A stretch of 5,312 bases of DNA, taken from an uncultured Halioglobus sp. Lineage in GTDB: Bacteria > Pseudomonadota > Gammaproteobacteria > Pseudomonadales > Halieaceae. A model generated the notes under the pieces. That model saw only the letters and a program-made list of their open reading frames with translations, was not told where the DNA came from and did no database searches. The stretch is from contig CAJQQW010000069.1 in the NCBI GenBank assembly GCA_905480565.1, positions 1-5,312 on the forward strand, read 5' to 3'. The position numbers and the translations under genes are program-made. Shown here piece by piece: positions 1 through 5,312 of this stretch. Every line of letters begins with the position of its first letter. Positions within the stretch are counted from its first letter, which is position 1.

Positions 1-455
1 ACTCTCTGCTCGGGAAACAGAGCCGCCAACAACTCACCACTCCACCCGGTACGACACCAGGTATCGAGAATGTAATCACCAGGCTGCAACCGCTCACGCA
101 ACAGTGGCACTAACGGATAAAATGCCCGAGTCGACTCATTAAAAGGCTGGAAGGCGGCGTACGCATCTCGATGCGGTCTGCGCCACTTCTGCTCAACAAA
201 ATGAGCATATTCCAGCGGGTCTCCAAACAGTTCATCCTCAGCCGTTTTCAGTGCGTGCAAATCATAAGGTCCAGGGGTAACTGGCAGAGCTTCCGTGAAT
301 AATGGAAACCCGGAAAGAACAGGGTGGGTGCGGCCACTCTCAGGGCACCGCAGGACAGCATAATCCACCTCCTGCCCGCCTGAGCCGAAGTCGTACAACT
401 CGACAGGAGAATCCTGGGTACTCAAGCGGAGAATATCAACAAGGCTTCGTTTCAT
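1..455 (-). CDS. Probable class I SAM-dependent methyltransferase, N-terminal part (cut by left edge)
   Basis: This minus-strand frame is open from an ATG at 455-453 to the left edge, giving 151 codons with no stop. An in-frame TGA lies five codons upstream, so this is the first available ATG; no clear Shine-Dalgarno precedes it. Residues 32-53 (YAVLRCPESGRTHPVLSGFPLF) resemble the short Trm112/UPF0434-like segment found at the N-terminus of some bacterial methyltransferases (Cys-Pro, then a hydrophobic 'dG-P' turn). Residues 129-147, starting ILDTWCRTGWSGELL, fit the SAM-binding motif I strand-turn-helix, with acidic D131 and glycine G137. The usual GxGxG is altered to W-C-R-T-G. The rest of the catalytic domain lies outside the window, so the substrate cannot be inferred. 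The gene is divergent from the SGNH gene, with 270 bases between them. That the frame is coding is fairly secure; the methyltransferase assignment is moderate. Confidence 0.6.
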   Translation of the reverse strand, partial: MKRSLVDILRLSTQDSPVELYDFGSGGQEVDYAVLRCPESGRTHPVLSGFPLFTEALPVTPGPYDLHALKTAEDELFGDPLEYAHFVEQKWRRPHRDAYAAFQPFNESTRAFYPLVPLLRERLQPGDYILDTWCRTGWSGELLAALFPEQR

Positions 456-654
456 TGAGGCAGGTGGTCACTCACAAAAACATGTAAAGGTTCTAATTGG
501 CTCACAATGCACTGCACAATTAACCCGCTTCCCCATGATAGGTGCGAAACTTAAATATCAGCCAAGCGTCCTAATACTGCTGCCGTCGCCCGGGAATAGC
601 CATGTTTCCTACAGGCCATGTATCGCCGTATAGGCTAGGCAATACTATATCTAC

Positions 655-682
655 TTACAATTGCAAACCATATTCATATATG
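655..682 (+). promoter_or_regulatory. Weak candidate promoter for the SGNH gene
   Basis: The AT-rich stretch just upstream of the SGNH start contains TTACAA (655-660), a 16-base spacer and TATATG (677-682), a modest sigma-70-like match ending about 43 bases before the ATG. An alternative -35, TTGCAA, sits at 661-666 but lacks a good -10 at proper spacing. The rest of the 456-725 intergenic region holds only a short direct repeat of GCCATGT (599-605 and 615-621). I see no gene in it. Confidence 0.25.
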
Positions 683-725
683 AGATTTTCAAGCTGCTTT
701 TTTCACTTCCTGCGCCCTGTTATTA

Positions 726-1757
726 ATGTTTAATCGATTAACTGTCCGACAAAAAGAAATCCTCACCGGTCTGTGTGGGCTCACTCTCCTGTTGGGTCTG
801 TTTGCGGGAAGCAAGATTCCGGTAGATATCGAGCAGCTACCCTTTATCGGGATGCATTTAGCCGAGAAGCAACAGCAATCCTTCGATCGCAAAATGAAGA
901 ATGCTTTCTATACGCAGCCGGGCACCGGTCTACGGCTGGCAATACCAGGCGCAAAATACTTCCCGGTGCAATTCAACTCCAGGGGCTTTCGCGGACCGGA
1001 GCTGGACGACCCACTTGACCCGGACGTTATACATATTGGCTACATGGGCTCTTCTTTAACATTGGACAGGTTCTCCACCCCCGATGAAAACAGTTGGCCG
1101 GCGCTTACGACACAGTATTTGGGACAGGCCTTCCCGGGATGCCAGTTCACCTACCAAAATGCCGGAATCCCCGGGGCGAACTCCAGAAAATTAGTCGCCA
1201 TGTATAAAGAGGTTATTTCGGGATTCAAGCCCGATATTGTCGTGGTGATGACCGATGACCGTAAGGCCACACTGAAGGAGCTGGCAAGTCAATCGGGCGT
1301 TCGTGCCGGTCCGGAAGACGCCCTGGATTTCACCAGGGACGAGCTACTTTCTCAGTACAAGCAAGACCTGCCTCACCTGCTGGACACCATTAAAAAAAGC
1401 GATGCCATTCCGGTTTTGTTGAGCTTCAGCCAGGTAATAAGAGAAAATCAAAGTAGCGAGGAGCAAAACAGGTTGGTCCAAAGAGGGGGGCTCTCCAGGC
1501 TGCCTTTCATGTCCGTAGAGAAATTTCTGCGCTCAGCCAGGTGGTATAACGAGATAAATCAGGAAGTTGCCGCCGCTAAAACGGTCACCTATATAGATTG
1601 GCATGGGGCTGTACCGGGTACAAGGCAAAACTTTTTAGATCTGCGCCACTTCAAATCCAGGGGCAGCGCACGACTGGCCGAGGTCCTGGCCGAAAAAATG
1701 AAAAATTCTCCGCTATTTACGAAGGAACTTGTGAGTAGGTTTGGCTGCGCGAAATAA
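726..1757 (+). CDS. Membrane-anchored SGNH/GDSL hydrolase-like protein
   Basis: This 343-residue protein has one hydrophobic segment at about residues 12-28, preceded by basic residues. It is probably a signal anchor placing the rest in the periplasm; there is no lipobox. The body follows the SGNH-hydrolase plan. NSRGFRG (84-90) is the leader motif seen in many such proteins. GYMGSSLT (105-112) is block I, with the GDS changed to GSS and S110 as the expected nucleophile. NAGIPG (145-150) is block II with its oxyanion glycine. VVVMTDD (172-178) sits where the block III G-x-N-D is expected. DLRH (305-308) is the block V Asp-x-x-His pair. The family deacylates esters, often O-acetyl groups on polysaccharides or other envelope molecules; the substrate here is not shown. 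The GSS and the missing block III Asn could mean altered or weak activity. The start is the first ATG after an in-frame TGA at 681-683; there is no clear Shine-Dalgarno. C139 and C341 could form a disulfide. The gene stands alone. Confidence 0.7.
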   Translation: MFNRLTVRQKEILTGLCGLTLLLGLFAGSKIPVDIEQLPFIGMHLAEKQQQSFDRKMKNAFYTQPGTGLRLAIPGAKYFPVQFNSRGFRGPELDDPLDPDVIHIGYMGSSLTLDRFSTPDENSWPALTTQYLGQAFPGCQFTYQNAGIPGANSRKLVAMYKEVISGFKPDIVVVMTDDRKATLKELASQSGVRAGPEDALDFTRDELLSQYKQDLPHLLDTIKKSDAIPVLLSFSQVIRENQSSEEQNRLVQRGGLSRLPFMSVEKFLRSARWYNEINQEVAAAKTVTYIDWHGAVPGTRQNFLDLRHFKSRGSARLAEVLAEKMKNSPLFTKELVSRFGCAK

Positions 1758-1838
1758 TCGATATTACCAACCAATCAACAACACCTATATCAGGAATCAT
1801 CTCTTTACGCTTCTTACTGACGTGTCCGATCTGTTATG

Positions 1839-2450
1839 TCAGCTAGCCGCCGCCCGCTGAAAAGCCGGCCTGGCCATTGCCCGATCCACATACCCCCGTA
1901 CGCGCGGCGTTCCCTCATTCACATAGTCTAAATAATCAGCGATCATCAGCCCGAAAACCAGCATGATATCGGCCGCACTAAAGGTATCGCCGAGTATCCA
2001 TTCATTGCTGCCCAGCGCCTGCTCGACCACATTCACAATCTGCTGGGCGACCTCACGCCCGCGATCGACCAATGCCGGCACTCGTCGCTCTTGCGGCATT
2101 GGGCCGCTGTGCGCAGCGATCTCGCCCATGATCACCGTTAAGGGATTCTCGCCGTAATCCAGCCATTGAATCGCCAGTGCACCCGCCTCGGTATTGCGCG
2201 GCGGCATCAGTTGGCCTCCACCATACTTCGCATCCAGATACTGCAAGATCGCACTCGTCTCCCACAGCACAAAATCGCCGTCTTCGATTGCAGGCACTTT
2301 GCCCAACGGGTTGATTACGAGGTAGTCGGGACGCTGCATCGCGTCGCTGAACATCTCCACGGTTTCAAGCCGGTACTCGAGACCTATTTCTTCACAGAAC
2401 CAGACAACGCGGGTGGAGCGTGACATTGGAGAATGGTGGATAGTTATCAT
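1839..2450 (-). CDS. Glutathione S-transferase family protein
   Basis: This is a complete 203-residue protein, the usual length for a cytosolic GST. The N-terminal thioredoxin-fold domain (about 1-80) opens with a beta strand, then HHSPMSRSTRVVW, where S7, S10 or S12 could activate glutathione. NPLGKVPAI (47-55) carries the cis-proline P53 that binds the glutathione backbone. WETSAILQYL (63-72) is the E-[ST]-x-A-I glutathione gamma-glutamyl site (E64, T65, S66). The helical C-terminal domain (about 88-203) includes TFSAADIML (156-164), whose S158-x-x-D161 is the conserved N-capping box of GST folds. Known members conjugate glutathione to electrophiles or act as thiol oxidoreductases or dehalogenases; the substrate is not shown. 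The ATG at 2450 is the only usual start after an upstream in-frame stop, and it lacks a Shine-Dalgarno. The gene converges on the SGNH gene and lies directly downstream of a transposase remnant. Confidence 0.9.
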   Translation of the reverse strand: MITIHHSPMSRSTRVVWFCEEIGLEYRLETVEMFSDAMQRPDYLVINPLGKVPAIEDGDFVLWETSAILQYLDAKYGGGQLMPPRNTEAGALAIQWLDYGENPLTVIMGEIAAHSGPMPQERRVPALVDRGREVAQQIVNVVEQALGSNEWILGDTFSAADIMLVFGLMIADYLDYVNEGTPRVRGYVDRAMARPAFQRAAAS

Positions 2451-2480
2451 GTTTTGGGGGTCGCCTACTCACTCGCTTAA

Positions 2481-2511
2481 GCGCCCATCATATTCAGAAT
2501 AACGTGGGCGC
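2481..2511. repeat. 31-base dyad symmetry upstream of the GST gene (possible operator)
   Basis: The outer arms GCGCCCA (2481-2487) and TGGGCGC (2505-2511) and the inner arms TATTC (2491-2495) and GAATA (2497-2501) are all centred on base 2496. That gives 12 of 15 paired positions, with the mismatches confined to one 3-base internal loop on each side. No T-tract follows on either strand, so it is a poor terminator. It covers the -10 and spacer of the likely GST promoter, which fits a dimeric regulator site. A second perfect 10-base palindrome, CGCTTAAGCG (2474-2483), overlaps its left edge. The symmetry is seen directly; the operator role is inferred. Confidence 0.5.
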
Positions 2512-2516
2512 GTCCA
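2487..2516 (-). promoter_or_regulatory. Candidate promoter of the GST gene
   Basis: On the minus strand, TGGACG (2516-2511, four of six matches to the -35 consensus) is followed by an 18-base spacer and TATGAT (2492-2487, five of six matches to TATAAT). Transcription would start near 2480, giving a leader of about 30 bases before the GST ATG. The element is buried in the 31-base dyad at 2481-2511, which suggests control by a repressor or activator. The assignment rests only on consensus matches. Confidence 0.35.
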
Positions 2517-2789
2517 GACTTCTTCGATGCAGAAGGCGTCACCGGAACGTGCGTGTTTGCGTGTCAACCGGCAGTTAGAAATGGCTCTCACGTTCAAACA
2601 CCGAAAGCGGGCTGATTCCCGACTGACGAGAATGCCTCGCTCGGCAAGCAAGCCCTCACTCTTTCGACGGCTGAAATGGCATCGATAATGGCGCCAGACG
2701 GCATACCTGATCGTATCGCGTGGAATTTGATGTCGGTTGTAGGGGTCAGCCCGCGGATTCCGACCATATGAGGCGGTTAATTTATCGGT

Positions 2790-2803
2790 ATTGCAGAGTG
2801 GCC
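2790..2803 (-). repeat. Possible worn terminal inverted repeat of the IS6-like relic
   Basis: Read on the minus strand, 2803-2790 is GGCCACTCTGCAAT, which resembles the IS6-family tip GGCACTGTTGCAAA once one insertion and one deletion are allowed. It lies about 65 bases before the first recognisable transposase residues, which matches the known tip-to-gene distance in IS26. No partner repeat was found on the other side, as expected if the element's far end was deleted. The match is short and could be chance. Confidence 0.3.
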
Positions 2804-2831
2804 TGTCGATACACTTCCAACCATTATCCTC

Positions 2832-2837
2832 TATACT
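2832..2837 (+). promoter_or_regulatory. acnA: Candidate -10 element for acnA
   Basis: TATACT matches five of six bases of the -10 consensus and lies 33 bases before the GTG start. No good -35 is present: the best is GATACA at 2808-2813 with an 18-base spacer. The promoter may therefore be activator-dependent or of another sigma class. I saw no clear Fur, CRP or other named operator. The rest of 2739-2831 holds no gene. Confidence 0.35.
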
Positions 2838-2858
2838 TTACCTCCCCTTATTTACCCC

Positions 2859-2862
2859 AGGA
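2859..2862 (+). promoter_or_regulatory. acnA: Ribosome binding site that fixes the acnA GTG start
   Basis: AGGA at 2859-2862 is followed by eight bases and then GTG at 2871. This is good Shine-Dalgarno spacing and favours that GTG over the next in-frame candidate (GTG at 2916), which has no such motif upstream. Confidence 0.65.
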
Positions 2863-2870
2863 ATAGCCCG

Positions 2871-5312
2871 GTGCAATCATCAAAGAACTCCTTCAACACC
2901 CGCGCCACACTCACAGTGGACGACAAAACCTATCAGTACTACGCAATTAATGGTGGCGATTTAGCGTCTCATAGCAGTGCGGGGCGCCTTCCGGTATGTA
3001 CCAAAATATTACTTGAGAATTTACTGCGACACGAAGACGGTGTCAGCTGCTCGCGCGAAGACATCGAAGTGCTAGCGGCCAGCCAGGGGCATGGCAGCGA
3101 CCAGGAAATTGCCTATCACCCCAGCCGTGTGCTGATGCAGGATTTTACCGGCGTTCCGGCCGTCGTCGACCTGGCTGCAATGCGCGATGCGCTGGTAAAG
3201 CGCGGTGTAGATCCCAAAAAGATCAACCCCTTATCACCGGTAGATCTGGTGATAGACCACTCTGTGAGTATTGATAACTTCGGCACGGAGAGTGCTTTTG
3301 AACAAAACGTGGCGATGGAGATGCAACGCAATTTCGAGCGCTACCAGTTTTTAAAATGGGGTCAGGGTGCCTTCGACGATTTTCGTGTTGTACCGCCGGG
3401 CACCGGCATCTGCCATCAGGTTAACCTTGAGTACCTCGCCCAGGTGGTAGGCCAAAAAAGTAACGGCGATGGCTTGATCGCAAGCCCCGATACTCTGGTG
3501 GGAACCGACAGCCATACCACCATGATCAACGGCCTTGGCGTATTGGGCTGGGGCGTTGGGGGTATTGAGGCGGAAGCAGCGATGCTGGGGCAACCCATTT
3601 CCATGTTGATTCCCGACGTTGTGGGCTTTGAACTCACCGGCCAGATGCGTGAGGGGATAACAGCCACCGACCTGGTATTGCAGGTGGTGCAAATGCTCAG
3701 GTCACACGGCGTAGTGGGTAAGTTTGTCGAGTTTTTTGGCAGCGGGCTGGATCAACTGCCCCTGGCCGATCGCGCCACTATCGCCAATATGGCGCCGGAA
3801 TATGGCGCCACCTGTGGCTTCTTCCCTGTGGACGCGCAAACTATTGCTTATCTGAAGCTCAGTGGCCGCGATGCGCATACCATTGCCCGAGTAGAAGCCT
3901 ATTGCCGGGCGCAGGGCATGTGGCGCGACGAGCATTACAGTCAACCCGAGTTTTCCGCCACCCTGCAGCTGGATATGTCTACGGTAGAGGCCAGCGTTGC
4001 AGGGCCCAAGCGCCCGCAAGATCGTGTTGCCGTAACCCAACTGCGCGAAGCCACTGACCAGTTCATTGAACTGAACGGTAAATCGGCCCAACTGGATACA
4101 CCGTTCCCACTGGAACACAGCGATCAGCCTATGCATCATGGCGATGTAGCCATTGCAGCCATTACTTCCTGCACCAACACATCAAACCCCGCTGTGATGA
4201 TAGGCGCCGGGCTGGTGGCGCAAAAAGCTTTGGCACGCGGCTTAAAGCGCAAGCCATGGGTGAAGTCGTCGCTGGCGCCGGGCTCAAAAGTGGTCACAGA
4301 TTACCTGACCAAAGCCGGCCTGCAGCAGGCCCTTGATGAGCAGGGTTTTAATCTGGTGGGCTATGGTTGCACCACGTGTATCGGTAACTCTGGCCCGCTT
4401 CCAGAGGCGGTGGCGGCGAACATTGCCGATAACGATCTTGTGGCTTGCGGCGTTTTGTCGGGCAATCGCAATTTTGAGGGTCGCATCCACCCCCTGGTAC
4501 AGGCCAATTGGTTGGCCTCCCCCCCTCTGGTGGTCGCCTATGCCCTGGCGGGGACCACCCGCATTGATCTAAGCCAGGACCCATTGGGTATGGACATTAA
4601 TGGAGAGCCGGTATACCTGCGCGATATTTGGCCCAGCAATGCGGAGATCGCAGAGATCGTACAACGTGTTGACAGCGGTATGTTTGAAAAAGAGTACGCC
4701 GCTGTATTTGACGGCGACCAGAGCTGGCGAGAGATCGACATCAGTGGCGGAGCGACGTATACCTTCTCCGATGCCTCTACCTATATTCAGCTGCCGCCCT
4801 TCTTCGACGACCAATACCGGGATAACCAGGAGAATATTCTGGGGGCTCCCATGCTGGCTATGTTGGGCGATTCCGTCACCACAGACCATATCTCTCCCGC
4901 CGGAGCCATACCACTGGATAGTCCCGCCGCCCAATACCTGCGCGATCACGGCATCGAGGAAGGAGACTTCAATTCCTACGGGTCACGCCGCGGCAATCAT
5001 GAGGTGATGATGCGCGGCACCTTCGGAAATATACGTATTCGAAATGAGATGACCCCGGAACTCGAGGGCGGCTACACGCGATTAAAGGGCGAATCACAGG
5101 CCCGGTTTATCTACGATGCTGCGATGGATTATGTGTCCAGAGGAGTGAGTACGGTTGTCGTCGGCGGAAAGGAATACGGCACGGGATCCAGCCGTGACTG
5201 GGCAGCCAAAGGAACGCTATTGCTGGGCGTTAAAGCGGTTATCGTTGAAAGCTTCGAACGCATCCACCGTTCCAACCTGGTTGGCATGGGTGTGTTGCCC
5301 CTTCAATTTATG
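2871..5312 (+). CDS. acnA: Aconitate hydratase A (aconitase), C-terminus cut by right edge
   Basis: AcnA interconverts citrate and isocitrate through cis-aconitate in the cytoplasmic TCA cycle, using a [4Fe-4S] cluster; apo-forms of the AcnA/IRP1 family can bind RNA. The frame is open for 814 codons to the edge, and E. coli AcnA has 891, so 75-80 residues are missing. Family motifs occur in order: [18 protein letters not shown] near 90-107, [41 protein letters not shown] (212-231, with D213, S214 and H215), and [10 protein letters not shown] with cluster ligand C434. [11 protein letters not shown] carries ligands C500 and C503, followed by [45 protein letters not shown] and [12 protein letters not shown] (770-781, with S774 and R775 of the active site). 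All active-site and cluster motifs visible in the window are intact, so the enzyme is probably functional. The GTG start is supported by AGGA eight bases upstream and gives an N-terminus aligning with E. coli AcnA. It appears monocistronic at its 5' side. Confidence 0.97.
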   Translation, partial: MQSSKNSFNTRATLTVDDKTYQYYAINGGDLASHSSAGRLPVCTKILLENLLRHEDGVSCSREDIEVLAASQGHGSDQEIAYHPSRVLMQDFTGVPAVVDLAAMRDALVKRGVDPKKINPLSPVDLVIDHSVSIDNFGTESAFEQNVAMEMQRNFERYQFLKWGQGAFDDFRVVPPGTGICHQVNLEYLAQVVGQKSNGDGLIASPDTLVGTDSHTTMINGLGVLGWGVGGIEAEAAMLGQPISMLIPDVVGFELTGQMREGITATDLVLQVVQMLRSHGVVGKFVEFFGSGLDQLPLADRATIANMAPEYGATCGFFPVDAQTIAYLKLSGRDAHTIARVEAYCRAQGMWRDEHYSQPEFSATLQLDMSTVEASVAGPKRPQDRVAVTQLREATDQFIELNGKSAQLDTPFPLEHSDQPMHHGDVAIAAITSCTNTSNPAVMIGAGLVAQKALARGLKRKPWVKSSLAPGSKVVTDYLTKAGLQQALDEQGFNLVGYGCTTCIGNSGPLPEAVAANIADNDLVACGVLSGNRNFEGRIHPLVQANWLASPPLVVAYALAGTTRIDLSQDPLGMDINGEPVYLRDIWPSNAEIAEIVQRVDSGMFEKEYAAVFDGDQSWREIDISGGATYTFSDASTYIQLPPFFDDQYRDNQENILGAPMLAMLGDSVTTDHISPAGAIPLDSPAAQYLRDHGIEEGDFNSYGSRRGNHEVMMRGTFGNIRIRNEMTPELEGGYTRLKGESQARFIYDAAMDYVSRGVSTVVVGGKEYGTGSSRDWAAKGTLLLGVKAVIVESFERIHRSNLVGMGVLPLQFM

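Larger units (their letters stand above)
2469..2738 (-). pseudogene. Decayed IS6/IS240-family transposase remnant (N-terminal part)
   Basis: The minus-strand frame between the stops at 2840-2838 and 2471-2469 has no ATG. From 2738 to 2514 it encodes 75 residues that line up without gaps, from memory, with the N-terminus of IS6-type transposases. They begin NRHQIPRDTIRYAVW (the family has RHxFPxxII-AVW), continue through EGLLAERGILVSRES (family LLAERGIxVSYES, the helix-turn-helix region) and RKH, and end GDAFCIEEVW (family GDTFYIDEVF). The family's first catalytic aspartate is a glutamate here (codon 2525-2523). After the tryptophan the similarity stops, and the frame ends in TGA 14 codons later. 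The remaining DDE domain is missing; the GST gene starts where it should be. Loss of the start codon, the catalytic residue and about two thirds of the protein marks an old, inactive relic. The only usable start within the block is a TTG at 2651. Confidence 0.72.

Noticed and set aside
302..487. Plus-strand 61-residue open frame
   Set aside because: It is antisense to the methyltransferase frame, low in complexity and unlike any family; the opposite strand codes convincingly.
1817..1842. CTGACGT/ATGTCAG stem as a terminator between the convergent SGNH and GST genes
   Set aside because: The stem is only 7 base pairs with one wobble and a 12-base loop, is not GC-rich, has no T-tract on either strand and overlaps the GST stop codon.
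2481..2511. Dyad as an integron attC site or intrinsic terminator
   Set aside because: It has no RYYYAAC/GTTRRRY core pair, no integrase nearby and no T-run after either arm.
2791..2837. Hybrid promoter for acnA using TTGCAG from the IS tip as -35
   Set aside because: The distance to the TATACT -10 is about 35 bases, and nothing resembling a -10 lies 16-18 bases downstream of TTGCAG.
3351..4139. Long minus-strand open frames of 113 and 145 residues inside acnA
   Set aside because: They are shadows of the strongly conserved acnA coding frame, with no recognisable domain or start signal.
4569..5007. Overlapping open frames of 126 (minus) and 135 (plus) residues inside acnA
   Set aside because: They lie within the acnA swivel-domain coding region, and their translations lack protein-like patterns.

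Overview
The window looks like a chromosomal segment of a gammaproteobacterium, probably a marine or environmental one. By eye its GC is around 50%. The aconitase at the right edge is very close to enterobacterial AcnA along its whole visible length. No plasmid, phage or CRISPR signature is visible.

Layout. Positions 1-455 (minus) hold the N-terminal part of a probable SAM-dependent methyltransferase that runs off the left edge. A 270-base divergent intergenic region follows. Positions 726-1757 (plus) hold a membrane-anchored SGNH/GDSL-type hydrolase-like protein with altered catalytic motifs. It converges, across about 80 bases with no evident terminator, on a glutathione S-transferase-like gene at 1839-2450 (minus). 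The 420 bases between the GST gene and the next gene look empty at first. On the minus strand, however, they contain a startless, decayed remnant of an IS6/IS240-family transposase (about 2469-2738), and possibly a worn copy of that element's terminal repeat. A 31-base dyad lies next to the remnant and overlaps the best candidate GST promoter. From 2871 to the right edge (plus) runs acnA, encoding aconitate hydratase A. It starts at GTG behind a clear ribosome binding site and lacks only its last 75-80 codons.

Function. The genes do not form an operon or an obvious pathway. Neighbours are divergent or convergent, and each seems to be its own transcription unit. AcnA is a TCA-cycle enzyme, the GST-like protein is probably a detoxification or redox enzyme, the SGNH protein probably acts on an envelope ester or acyl group, and the methyltransferase substrate is unknown. 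I found no convincing new multi-gene system. The most interesting items are the hidden transposase relic, the palindrome at the GST promoter, and the non-canonical catalytic blocks of the SGNH protein.
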